40,238 nucleotides of DNA, taken from positions 1 through 40,238 of the forward strand of contig PATE01000104.1 of the NCBI GenBank assembly GCA_002712305.1, in the 5' to 3' direction. Source of the DNA: Gemmatimonadota bacterium (lineage in GTDB: Bacteria > Latescibacterota > UBA2968 > UBA8231). The translations under genes and the position numbers were made by a program. The notes under the pieces are model-generated. The model saw only the letters and a program-made list of their open reading frames with translations, was not told the DNA's origin and did no database searches. This document shows, piece by piece, positions 25,169-33,087 of the stretch. How positions within the stretch are numbered: the first letter of the stretch is position 1; every line of letters begins with the position of its first letter.

Positions 25169-25199
25169 AGCGTCCTCAGTAAACAGAAACGGTGAAGCG

Positions 25200-25217
25200 T
25201 CGGCGCCTGAACGCCGA
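25200..25217 (-). terminator. Weak possible terminator of the peroxiredoxin gene
   Basis: TCGGCG (25200-25205) pairs with CGCCGA (25212-25217) around a 6-nt loop, just downstream of the peroxiredoxin stop. On the minus strand it is followed by a T-rich but not pure T tract. It is short and may not terminate efficiently. Confidence 0.3.
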
Positions 25218-25225
25218 GCGTTGGT

Positions 25226-25788
25226 TCAGATCTTGCCGACCAGATCAAGACCCGGCTTGAATGTGTTGGATCCAGGTTCCCAGTTGGCTGAGCAGACCTG
25301 ATCGCCATGCTCGGCGACAAACTGTGCGGCACTCAGCTTGCGCAGCAGCTCCTTGGCCGAACGACCGATGCTGTTGTCATGGATTTCGATCGTCTTGAGA
25401 GTCCCCTCCGGATCGATCACGAAGCTACTTCTCAGTGACAAACCGACATCTTCGATATAGGTACCGAAGGCGCGACACAGTCTCCCCGTTGGATCCGCCA
25501 CCATGGGGTAGTCGACTTTGCCAATCGCGTCGGAGGCGTCATGCCATGCCTTGTGAACAAACACGGTATCCGTGCTGACACACAGAATCTCAGCATTCGC
25601 CTTCTGAAACTCCGGATAAGGCTTGGCGGCATCCTCCAGTTCCGTCGGACAGACGAACGTGAAATCAGCCGGATAGAAGATCCGGCAGAGCCATTTGCCC
25701 CGATAATCACTGAGTTTGATCTTCTTCACTTCGTCGTTGTGGTACGCTTCGACTTCGCAATCTGGAACTCTACCCCAATCCTCGCCAT
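25226..25788 (-). CDS. ahpC: AhpC-type 2-Cys peroxiredoxin, apparent one-base deletion near the start
   Basis: AhpC reduces hydrogen peroxide and organic hydroperoxides. The sequence shows FTFVCPTEL with the peroxidatic Cys and GDQVCSANWEPG with the C-terminal resolving Cys, the typical 2-Cys pair. The main frame runs upstream into non-homologous sequence (to ATGs at 25825 and 25852). A different frame offers ATG 25788 with AAGGA nine bases upstream, reading MARIG. Adding one G to the GGGG run at 25773-25776 joins the two as MARIGGRVPDCEVEAYHND and gives 187 aa, the same as E. coli AhpC. A single-base deletion, either real or an assembly error, is therefore likely. No F- or D-type reductase partner lies nearby. 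Confidence 0.88.
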
Positions 25789-25937
25789 CTGATCCATTCC
25801 TTGCAGAGACCCAGCGACGGGGCATTGTGATCGGATACAACGATTGTCGCATCCTTTGCGATTCTCAGACGTCTATTAAAGACTGTGCAGGAAAATGAAC
25901 GGATCCGCTACGGTGCGCGCAAAAGCATGAGGCGTCC

Positions 25938-27047
25938 ATGACCACGGACACGACGAAGCCCATGCGAATTCTCTTCCTCGCGCGGCGGTATCCCCCTTCT
26001 CGAGGGGGCGCCCAGACGCACGCGTACAAGCTGTTCACCTATCTCAGTGCAAGGATGCCAGTGACGCTCGTGGCGCTACGACTGGCCTCCATCGTCCATC
26101 TGGCGTGGTTCTTCCCCTGGGCGTGGCTTCGTGGAGTGAGCGCTCTGATCCTGGGTCGTACGGACATCGTGTATTTCGGCGACGGCGTGACCGCCGCCGT
26201 GGCGGTCGGACTGTCCCCCTTTCAAGGTCGCACACGATTCTGCTGCAGCCTGTACGGGTTGGAAATGACCTTCGGCAACCGATGGGCGAGATCCTTGATG
26301 GGTGCCGGGGTTCGGCGTTGCGATGGGATCGCCGTGATCAGCGACAATTCCATCGATATCGCCCACACATCCTGGGGCATCCCGCGCGAGCGTATGCGGT
26401 TGATCTATCTCGGAGCCGAGCCCGAGGAACTCTCGTCGGTGCGCGACGATCAGCTGAAGCAGGCCTTCGAGCAGGAGCACGGGATCGACTTTGCCAATGA
26501 CCGAGTGGTACTGAATCTGGGCAGGCAGGTCGTGCGTAAGGGTGTTGCCGCGTTCATCGAACGCGGCATGGCGCTGCTCGATCCCGACATCAAAGTCCTC
26601 ATTGTTGGTGGGGGGCCGGACGCCGATCGCATTGCTGAAGGCATCACGAAACTCGCGCATCCAGATCGGGTGATGCATCTGGGGATCCTCGATGACGACG
26701 TGTGTTCCATGCTCCGACGCCACTGCGATCTGTTCCTGATGCCGAATGTGAAGACCCCGGGCGATGTGGAGGGGTACGGCATCGCACCCCTGGAAGCGAT
26801 GTATTTTGGAACGCCCGTTGTTGCCTTCGCCGTCGATGCCCTTGTCGAGGCGGTGCGTGAGGGCGGCTGGCTTGTGGAACCAGAGGACTATCAGGGCTTC
26901 GCCGACATCATCCACGCGTTTTATGATTTACCCCAGAGTGAGCAGACAAAGGTGGGACAGCAGGCTCGCGACTATTGCCTGCGTGAATATGGCTGGGATA
27001 CGACGTCTGCCCGATACGCACAGCTTTTCGAGGAGATCTCCGCCTGA
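25938..27047 (+). CDS. Glycosyltransferase family 4
   Basis: The 369-aa GT-B protein has the N-terminal RILFLARRYPPSRGGAQTHA loop. Its C-terminal donor domain has LNLGRQVVRKGVAAFIERG, LIVGGGPDADRI and the EGYGIAPLEAMYFGTPVVAF E-x7-E signature. The N-terminal half is somewhat short, and a hydrophobic, Trp-rich stretch near residues 47-72 suggests membrane association. Its TGA shares one base with the ATG of the PLP-enzyme gene. That is an unusual pairing for a glycosyltransferase and may simply reflect genome compaction. Donor and acceptor are unknown. It is distinct from the GT4 gene at 3884-5020. Confidence 0.85.
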   Translation: MTTDTTKPMRILFLARRYPPSRGGAQTHAYKLFTYLSARMPVTLVALRLASIVHLAWFFPWAWLRGVSALILGRTDIVYFGDGVTAAVAVGLSPFQGRTRFCCSLYGLEMTFGNRWARSLMGAGVRRCDGIAVISDNSIDIAHTSWGIPRERMRLIYLGAEPEELSSVRDDQLKQAFEQEHGIDFANDRVVLNLGRQVVRKGVAAFIERGMALLDPDIKVLIVGGGPDADRIAEGITKLAHPDRVMHLGILDDDVCSMLRRHCDLFLMPNVKTPGDVEGYGIAPLEAMYFGTPVVAFAVDALVEAVREGGWLVEPEDYQGFADIIHAFYDLPQSEQTKVGQQARDYCLREYGWDTTSARYAQLFEEISA

Positions 27048-28096
27048 TGAATGTGAAAGAGTTGGATACACCGAGTCTGTGTGTCGACATCGATGTCCTG
27101 GACAGGAACATCACGAACCTGCAGTCTGCTTGTGATGAGTTGGGCATTCCGCTGCGTGTGCATACCAAGACCCACAAGACGCCCGCCATCGCCCAGCGTC
27201 AGATGGCGGCTGGAGCGATCGGCATCGTGGCGCAGAAACTGGGCGAGGCCGAACCGATGGCGGCAGCGGGAATCCCAGACATTCTGGTGCCATACAACAT
27301 CGTGGGCGCTGCAAAGTTGTCGCGTCTGGTCCAATTGGTAGGCTCGGAGCAGACTCAACTGACCGTGGCTGCCGACTCGGAAGCGACGGTTGAGGGGATT
27401 TCGGCGGCTATGGCGGCGGCCAATCTGACCGTGCGTATGGTGGTGGAGATGGACACGGGTTCCCATCGATGTGGCACCCAGTCACCGGAGGAAACGATCG
27501 CTCTTGCGCAAGTCATCGATCAGGCGCCAGGGACCGAATTCGTCGGCGTCATGACCTATCCAAGCAATGAGCGGGTACGACCGTTTTTGGATGAGGTCCG
27601 CCAACGGGCTTCGGCGGCAGGCCTGGAACTGCAGGTCATCAGCGGCGGCGGTACGGGCAGTCAGGAAATCTCGAAGTCTCTCGGATGCACAGAGACGAGG
27701 ATCGGCTCCTATGCATGGGAAGGCATGACACGTGTCGGCAAGCGCGAAGATCTCGACCCAACACGGTGCCCCTTACGATTGGTGACGACGGTCGTATCGA
27801 CCAATGTGGCGGGACAGATCGTCATCGACGCCGGCCAGAAGGCCTTTACCAGTTACCCACCGACGCCGCATGGGTACTGTCTCGAACACCCGGAGATTTC
27901 GATCAAAGGCATGTCGGTGGAACACGGTCACGTGGACATCACCGCCAGCGAGCATAGATTCTCCGTCGGCGAGATGTTGTCCTGGATCCCGCTACACGGT
28001 GGTATGACCACCAACCTTCACGAGCGCCTGTTCGTGGTCAAAGCAGATGAAGTCGTCGACGAGTGGACGGTGGACGGCCGCGGTCGCGCCCAGTAG
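27047..28096 (+). CDS. D-threonine aldolase / D-serine dehydratase-like PLP enzyme
   Basis: The 349-aa protein belongs to the fold-type III (alanine-racemase-like) DSD1/D-threonine-aldolase group. It begins MNVKELDTPSLCVDIDVLDR and has HTKTHKTPAIA, carrying the PLP-binding lysine (Lys41 or Lys44). It also has MDTGSHRCGTQ, VISGGGTGSQ (phosphate-binding loop) and a C-terminal VEHGHVDI motif near residues 287-294 that supplies metal-binding His. Known members cleave D-threonine to glycine and acetaldehyde or dehydrate D-serine. Which reaction applies cannot be told here. It is translationally coupled to the glycosyltransferase upstream, and its stop lies about 30 bases before the thioredoxin-TPR gene. 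Confidence 0.88.
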   Translation: MNVKELDTPSLCVDIDVLDRNITNLQSACDELGIPLRVHTKTHKTPAIAQRQMAAGAIGIVAQKLGEAEPMAAAGIPDILVPYNIVGAAKLSRLVQLVGSEQTQLTVAADSEATVEGISAAMAAANLTVRMVVEMDTGSHRCGTQSPEETIALAQVIDQAPGTEFVGVMTYPSNERVRPFLDEVRQRASAAGLELQVISGGGTGSQEISKSLGCTETRIGSYAWEGMTRVGKREDLDPTRCPLRLVTTVVSTNVAGQIVIDAGQKAFTSYPPTPHGYCLEHPEISIKGMSVEHGHVDITASEHRFSVGEMLSWIPLHGGMTTNLHERLFVVKADEVVDEWTVDGRGRAQ

Positions 28097-28128
28097 TTCC
28101 TACAAACACACGGAGTGCCAAGAAATCG

Positions 28129-29025
28129 ATGGAAGTCCAGCCCCCCACCGCTAATATCATCGACGTCGATGCCGCCAGTTTCGAGCAGGTCGTCCTGCAG
28201 GGATCACAGAGCAAGACGATCGTCGTCGACTTCTGGGCACCGTGGTGCGGTCCGTGCAAGACGCTGACTCCGATTCTCGAGGAGGTCGTCACGCAACTCG
28301 GCGCCAATGCGGTTCTCGCCAAAGTCAACGTCGACGAGAATCAGGAATTGGCGACGGCCCTGCGCGTGCAGAGCATCCCCGCCGTGAAAATCGTGAAGGA
28401 TGGCCAGCTCGTCGATGAGTTCACCGGGGCCATGCCGCGTGAGCAGGTCGAACAGATGTTGCGTAAGCACGTTCCGGATGCACCTGCTACCGAAGCAGAG
28501 GAAGCCGTCGATCTGACCGATACGGCTCGCCAGCGCATAGAGACAGGAGATCACCTTGGCGCCGAAGAGCTGTACGCCCAGGCGCTGCAGGAAGACGCGG
28601 AGAATGGCGCCGCCCTGCTCGGCCTTGCGCGTCTTCGTCTGCTGCAGGAAGCCGATGAAGAGGAAGTGCGAGATCTCGTGGGACGCATCGAGGAGGGGAC
28701 CAGCGAATGGGAGCAGGGCAAAGCGTTGTTGACCCACCTCGAGTTTCGTCAGCTGTGCCATGAGGCTGGCGGCCGCCAGGCCTGCACCCAGCGACTGCTC
28801 GCACAGCCAGACGATTCAGAGGCTCGATATCTGTTGGGTTGCTGTGCTGCCGTTGAAGGCGATTATCCGAGTGCACTGAAGGAGTGGTTCACCATCATCG
28901 AGAAGGACCGCAACTTCCGCGACGGGGCGGCGAAAGATGCGATGGTGTCCGTTTTCCATCTGTTGGGACGGCAGCATCCGGCGGTCGACGACTATCCCCA
29001 GCGACTGTATCGAACGCTGTATTAG
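28129..29025 (+). CDS. Thioredoxin-TPR protein, CnoX-like
   Basis: The 298-aa protein has an N-terminal thioredoxin fold (1-115) with an intact WCGPC at 39-43 and the cis-Pro in SIPAVKI. A C-terminal helical TPR region (about 125-298) follows. This two-part layout is that of CnoX/YbbN, a chaperone-holdase that protects proteins from oxidative damage and hands them to GroEL or DnaK. E. coli CnoX has lost the first active-site Cys, but here both are present, so thioredoxin activity is likely. The open frame extends upstream to 28063 inside the PLP gene. ATG 28129 starts the domain correctly. It is cytoplasmic, as there is no signal. Confidence 0.88.
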   Translation: MEVQPPTANIIDVDAASFEQVVLQGSQSKTIVVDFWAPWCGPCKTLTPILEEVVTQLGANAVLAKVNVDENQELATALRVQSIPAVKIVKDGQLVDEFTGAMPREQVEQMLRKHVPDAPATEAEEAVDLTDTARQRIETGDHLGAEELYAQALQEDAENGAALLGLARLRLLQEADEEEVRDLVGRIEEGTSEWEQGKALLTHLEFRQLCHEAGGRQACTQRLLAQPDDSEARYLLGCCAAVEGDYPSALKEWFTIIEKDRNFRDGAAKDAMVSVFHLLGRQHPAVDDYPQRLYRTLY

Positions 29026-29120
29026 TCCGCCGCGGCTCGGCACTCATTACCTACAGTGGCGCGACTTGAGGATGTCTCGAGCAGGGACTGCGCAGCGGGC
29101 TGAACTTGGGTACCGGGTCG

Positions 29121-29918
29121 CTAAACCCAGGCGGCCTGTCCGGGTCCGAGAATCTTGACTCGCTGACCCTTGCGCGCGATACGGGTATTGGGGAACCCTT
29201 CGCGCGCTCTCGATAACATCGCCGCCGCCTGGTCAGCCTGATAGTGAACGAGGGCCAGACTGCTGGTTGAGGATTCCTGGGCGACCCGGGCCGCGTCCTG
29301 TGGGCGGGAGTGCAGGAATTGCTGATTGACGGTGGCCGCAGCGGGTGGAGCCGCCGCCTCGTGGATCAACACATCGCAGTCTTTGGCGAACTCAGCGAGA
29401 CCCTCGTGATAAGCCGTATCGCCGGTGATCACCACGCTTCCTTTACTGACGGTGTCTGTGAATCGATAGCTGCGCGCATCCAGTGGGTGGAAGGCGCGAC
29501 CTACATCGACCCGTAGTTCACCGATCTCCAGACTCTGTTCGGGATAGAGTAAGTGCACCTCGTGGTCGGGCACGACCTGAGGAAAACGATCGGCTTGCAG
29601 CATGGCCAGAGCCGCTTGTGTGACCACGGCCAGGTCTTGGGGACCATAGAGCTGCAGAGGTCCGACGTCGGCACGAGCATCGGCTCGCTTGCTGGAAAGG
29701 AACAGAACGCCCGGCAGACCGATCACATGGTCGTGATGGCAGTGGGTGATGAAGACGTGGTCGATGTCCAAGGGAGACACGCCAAGGGCCTGCACACTGA
29801 TCCCCGCGTTGAATCCCACATCGACGAGGATATTGTCGTTGACGAGGAAACAGGTGGACTCCTCGCCATCTCCCGGATGGGCGCTACTGACGCCGACAAA
29901 TGCAACTTCCAGTGCCAT
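29121..29918 (-). CDS. Metallo-beta-lactamase-fold hydrolase, RNase Z-like
   Basis: The 265-aa protein has the MBL signature H-x-H-x-D-H at 59-64 (HCHHDH), then VITGDTAYHEG with the bridging Asp and a late His in LALVHYQA. It resembles the ElaC/RNase Z-like and PhnP-like branch by the GLPGVLFLSS segment and absence of a long exosite arm. The exact activity (tRNA 3' processing, cyclic phosphodiesterase, lactonase) is open. AGGAG six bases before the ATG fixes the start. It is the third gene of a minus-strand run after Ldh and FucU, each 24 bases apart, so a lactone or phosphodiester in sugar-acid metabolism is plausible. Confidence 0.85.
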   Translation of the reverse strand: MALEVAFVGVSSAHPGDGEESTCFLVNDNILVDVGFNAGISVQALGVSPLDIDHVFITHCHHDHVIGLPGVLFLSSKRADARADVGPLQLYGPQDLAVVTQAALAMLQADRFPQVVPDHEVHLLYPEQSLEIGELRVDVGRAFHPLDARSYRFTDTVSKGSVVITGDTAYHEGLAEFAKDCDVLIHEAAAPPAAATVNQQFLHSRPQDAARVAQESSTSSLALVHYQADQAAAMLSRAREGFPNTRIARKGQRVKILGPGQAAWV

Positions 29919-29942
29919 TCTAGCTCCTTTGACGTGGTTGGC

Positions 29943-30380
29943 CTAGGCCGCCGACGGTGTCACGCCCTTCTTGAGAATGATGTTGCCATACTTCGCCGTC
30001 TCTCCCGTCATCACCACCGCGTAGGCCTGCTGCGCACGTTCGTAGAAGGCATAACGCTCGAGTCGAGCGATGGGCGGCGTTTGTGGCCAGTGCAGATCGA
30101 CCACGGCGCGATAGGCGGCCTCTACGACAGGGTCCAGCTCGTCGCCGGGTACGGGGGCCATCATCAGCAAGGGGTCGTCCACGTATTCGTCCAGACAGAA
30201 TAGCGGCAGAATCGCCCCCAGCAGATTGGCAACACCCAGACCGTCGGCACGTATGCAGCGTTGCCCCATCGTCTCTCCGGGGAAATGGGCGTCGGCCAGG
30301 ACGATCTCGTCACCGTGACCCATACGGCACAATTCGGCCAGCAGCTGCGGACTCAAAAGTGGAGAGATTCCTACGAGCAT
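29943..30380 (-). CDS. fucU: RbsD/FucU-family sugar mutarotase
   Basis: The 145-aa protein begins [20 protein letters not shown] and continues [16 protein letters not shown], the hallmark of FucU/RbsD. The second half carries [19 protein letters not shown] and ends near [10 protein letters not shown] as in FucU. These enzymes interconvert the anomers of L-fucose, ribose or related sugars. The conserved His of MGHGDE takes part. It sits 24 bases after the Ldh-family gene and 24 bases before the metallo-hydrolase, in one likely operon. The closest subfamily is FucU, but the substrate may be another deoxy sugar or uronate. Confidence 0.9.
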   Translation of the reverse strand: MLVGISPLLSPQLLAELCRMGHGDEIVLADAHFPGETMGQRCIRADGLGVANLLGAILPLFCLDEYVDDPLLMMAPVPGDELDPVVEAAYRAVVDLHWPQTPPIARLERYAFYERAQQAYAVVMTGETAKYGNIILKKGVTPSAA

Positions 30381-30404
30381 GATGTGCTCTGAATCTTCGA
30401 CGTC

Positions 30405-31385
30405 CTACCAGGGCACATCGATGCCGATCTCCTTGGCCACGTCCTCCAGCCGCAGACGATGGTCCTCTCCCACCGGCACCCCTTCCGCGCCGAAGCGTGC
30501 CTCCTGTTCGGCCTCGACGCCACCGGCCATGTACGATGCAGTAAAGCCGTCTAGTGGTGTCAGCTTTCGAACTGCTTGCACGTATGCATCCATCTGGGCC
30601 CTGAAGTCGGCCACCTCGGCAAACAGATCGATGCGGAAGGTGATCACCAACGAGCCTTGATTGGCTCCGGGCCAGCTCCAGCGCGGCGGATCGGCGTGCA
30701 GAGGGAGGCCGGAAAGCAGGCCACCCCAGGATTGGCAGATCTCTCCCATCCCGATGCAACGCAGCACGAGTCCGGGGGCCAGTGAGGCGATTTCGTCTCG
30801 ATGCGGGGAGTTCGCATACAGATCGTGCATGGCACCGAAATCAAGGACCAGGGAGCTTTCCTGCCCCGCGGGGGCGCTGAAGGCCATGGGCGACCCGCCG
30901 CCCGCGGAGAAGATGTCATTCCCTGGTCGCAGATTCTGCTGGACCCCGGAGGTCACAAAGGTCAGAAGATCGTGCTCCAAAGGCATGCGGGCGTAGATCC
31001 CGGCCGCTCCAAAGTGGCCGTGATTTCGTGAAGACATGACGGCGATCCCCGTCTCCCTGGCCTTTTCGATGACCCGCTGCGTGCCTTCATGGGCAGGGAA
31101 GTAGCCGAGACCACCATCCCCATCGACGAGCAGACTGCTTGGCGTCTCCTGAACCACTTCGATTTCGGGTTGGTTGTTCAGCGTGCCGTCGCGCATCAGC
31201 AGAGCGTAGGTGGCGATCTGCTGCGTCCCGTGACTGAAGATGCCACGCAGATCGTTGGTTGCCAGCAACTGTCCGAGCAGACCCGCCTTGTCATCGGGCA
31301 ACCCGACGGTGGTCGCTGCGGTGGTGACGAAATCGCGCAGGCGCTCGTATGAAACGCGAATGAATTCTTTGGGCGCCTGATTCAT
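30405..31385 (-). CDS. Ldh-family NAD(P)-dependent oxidoreductase (PF02615)
   Basis: The 326-aa protein belongs to the type-2 malate/L-lactate dehydrogenase family, which also includes ureidoglycolate and 2,3-diketogulonate reductases. Visible blocks are LLATNDLRGIFSHGTQQI (catalytic His in SHG), VDGDGGLGYFPA, VMSSRNHGHFGAAGIYA and the cofactor loop FSAGGGSPMAFSAPAG. It reduces or oxidises alpha-hydroxy or alpha-keto acids, and the exact acid is unknown. It heads the minus-strand unit with fucU and the metallo-hydrolase, divergent from the GH88 operon. A joint role in sugar-acid catabolism is likely. Confidence 0.88.
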   Translation of the reverse strand: MNQAPKEFIRVSYERLRDFVTTAATTVGLPDDKAGLLGQLLATNDLRGIFSHGTQQIATYALLMRDGTLNNQPEIEVVQETPSSLLVDGDGGLGYFPAHEGTQRVIEKARETGIAVMSSRNHGHFGAAGIYARMPLEHDLLTFVTSGVQQNLRPGNDIFSAGGGSPMAFSAPAGQESSLVLDFGAMHDLYANSPHRDEIASLAPGLVLRCIGMGEICQSWGGLLSGLPLHADPPRWSWPGANQGSLVITFRIDLFAEVADFRAQMDAYVQAVRKLTPLDGFTASYMAGGVEAEQEARFGAEGVPVGEDHRLRLEDVAKEIGIDVPW

Positions 31386-31695
31386 GGGACCTGCTTGGTT
31401 GCAGCGAGTTCAGATGATCGGACGAAGGTACAAGGCGGTAAGGAAAGTAACCCATTCCGCAAGGTGAGCGACACGCGGCCAATCGCCCTGCACCTTAGCT
31501 CGTGACCGCTCTTCGCACGACCACTCTGCCAATGTCGGTTTTTTTGAAACTACGTCGGGTCTTGATACGACGTCGAAGCGGTGAAACTACCGGTCATGTG
31601 GATCGGGTCCAAGTGCGTTGACCCCCTCTTGGACCGCTTCTATCTTCGCGCCGCCCTTCCTCGACCTCTCTATCCTCGTCTGGAGTGTGGTTCCT
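31386..31695. other. Divergent intergenic region of the sugar-acid locus
   Basis: About 310 bases separate the start of the Ldh-family gene from the GH88 start. They hold the plus-strand promoter with its inverted repeat (listed separately) and two direct copies of TGAAACTAC (31545-31553, 31582-31590), 37 bp apart. I see no clear minus-strand promoter, and no small gene. Confidence 0.5.
31606..31646 (+). promoter_or_regulatory. Promoter flanked by an inverted repeat, upstream of the GH88 operon
   Basis: TTGACC (31618-31623), a 17-bp spacer and TATCTT (31641-31646) form a good sigma70-type promoter. A perfect 8-bp inverted repeat, GGTCCAAG (31606-31613) and CTTGGACC (31628-31635), brackets the -35 element with half-site centres 22 bp apart, about two helical turns. 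This is the geometry of a dimeric repressor site. The start would be near 31653, about 43 bases before the GH88 GTG. Confidence 0.55.
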
Positions 31696-33072
31696 GTGAA
31701 GATTCAGCGACGCCTGAGTGCCACGAAACTGCGGCCTGCCATCGACCAGTTCCTGAAGCTGAGCGGTCGGAAGATCCTCTCCATCGACCGTGGATGGAAC
31801 CCCGCCGATGGAACCCCCGTGTTTACACAGAAGGGCCAATACACCACCCGCGGATGGACGGAGTGGACGCAAGGCTTCCAGTATGGCTGCGCGATTCTGC
31901 AGTATGACATGACCGGCGATGAACAGTTTCTCGAATTGGGGCGACGGCAGACGGTGGACCGAATGGCAGCCCATGTGAGTCATGTCGGTGTCCACGACCA
32001 TGGCTTCAACAACCTTTCCACTTACGGGAATCTGCGTCGCCTGATGCGGGAAGGGCGCATTGACCACGATCCGCGAGAACTCGAGTTCTACGAGTTGGCC
32101 ATCAAGCTGTCCGGCGCTGTGCAGGCTGCACGGTGGACGGAGACGGCCTATGGTACCGGATTCATCCATTCCTTCAATGGGCCGCACTCGCTGTTCTCCG
32201 ACACGATTCGCTCCTTGCGGATCCTGTGTCTGGCGGATCAGTTGGGACACGTGCTGATGGCAGAGGGAGACAAGGCACACAACCTGCTGGGCAGGGCAAT
32301 CGAACATGCGCTCACGACGGCCCGCTTCAACGTCTATTACGGAGAGTCTCGGGACGCCTGGGATGTGGAGGGGCGAGTCGTACACGAGTCGATCTTCAAC
32401 ACCAAGGATGGCAACTATCGGTGTCCCAGCACGCAGCAGGGGTATTCGGCCTTCTCAACCTGGACACGCGGGTTGTCGTGGATCCTGACCGGATATGCCG
32501 AACAACTCGAATTCTTCCGCACCGTCAAAGGGTCGCAGATCGAGCCACACGGGATCAGCAAACGCAAGCTGGTGGCCATGATGGAACGTGCAGCGATTGC
32601 CTCGGCAGAGTTCCATATCGAAAACAGCTTCGTCGACGGGATCCCGTTCTGGGACACGGGGGCGCCCGGTGTGGCCTCCTTCGGGCGATATACAAACACG
32701 GCCTCCGATCCCTACAACGATGTGGAACCCCTCGACGCTTCGGCAGCCGCCATCAGTGCCCAAGGTTATCTGCGACTGGGGAACTACCTGCTCGCCAAGG
32801 GAGATCAGGCGCGGGGCGAACGTTATCGGACAGCAGCCTTTACCATCGCCGAGGCCCTATTGCAGGAACCCTATCTGTCGACGTCGCCGAAACATCAGGG
32901 GATCACATTGCACTCGATTTATCATCGGCCGAACAACTGGGACTACGTCCCGAGGGGCCGCAAGATCCCTTGTGGTGAATCAGCCATGTGGGGTGACTAT
33001 CACACGATGGAGCTGGCCCTGCTTGTGAAGAGAGAAGCCGAAGGCGACATCTATCCCACGTTCTACAGCTGA
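31696..33072 (+). CDS. GH88-like unsaturated glucuronyl hydrolase
   Basis: The 458-aa protein has the (alpha/alpha)6 barrel layout of GH88. It has HDHGFNNL at 100-107 (Asp101 aligned with Asp88 of Bacillus UGL), a second acid in SLFSDTIRS near 169, YSAFSTWTRGLSWILTGYAE, and the C-terminal CGESAMWGDYHTMELALLV. GH88 enzymes hydrate the 4,5 double bond left by polysaccharide lyases and release the unsaturated uronic acid. No signal peptide is present, so it acts on imported oligosaccharides. I chose GTG 31696 (GGAG ten bases upstream). The frame also opens at 31618, but that would overlap the promoter. It heads the operon with the dehydratase-like gene. Confidence 0.82.
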   Translation: MKIQRRLSATKLRPAIDQFLKLSGRKILSIDRGWNPADGTPVFTQKGQYTTRGWTEWTQGFQYGCAILQYDMTGDEQFLELGRRQTVDRMAAHVSHVGVHDHGFNNLSTYGNLRRLMREGRIDHDPRELEFYELAIKLSGAVQAARWTETAYGTGFIHSFNGPHSLFSDTIRSLRILCLADQLGHVLMAEGDKAHNLLGRAIEHALTTARFNVYYGESRDAWDVEGRVVHESIFNTKDGNYRCPSTQQGYSAFSTWTRGLSWILTGYAEQLEFFRTVKGSQIEPHGISKRKLVAMMERAAIASAEFHIENSFVDGIPFWDTGAPGVASFGRYTNTASDPYNDVEPLDASAAAISAQGYLRLGNYLLAKGDQARGERYRTAAFTIAEALLQEPYLSTSPKHQGITLHSIYHRPNNWDYVPRGRKIPCGESAMWGDYHTMELALLVKREAEGDIYPTFYS

Positions 33073-33087
33073 AGAGAGAAGGGTCCT

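Noticed and set aside
26076-26915. 279-aa minus-strand ORF inside the second glycosyltransferase
   Set aside because: Antisense shadow; the sense frame has all GT4 motifs.
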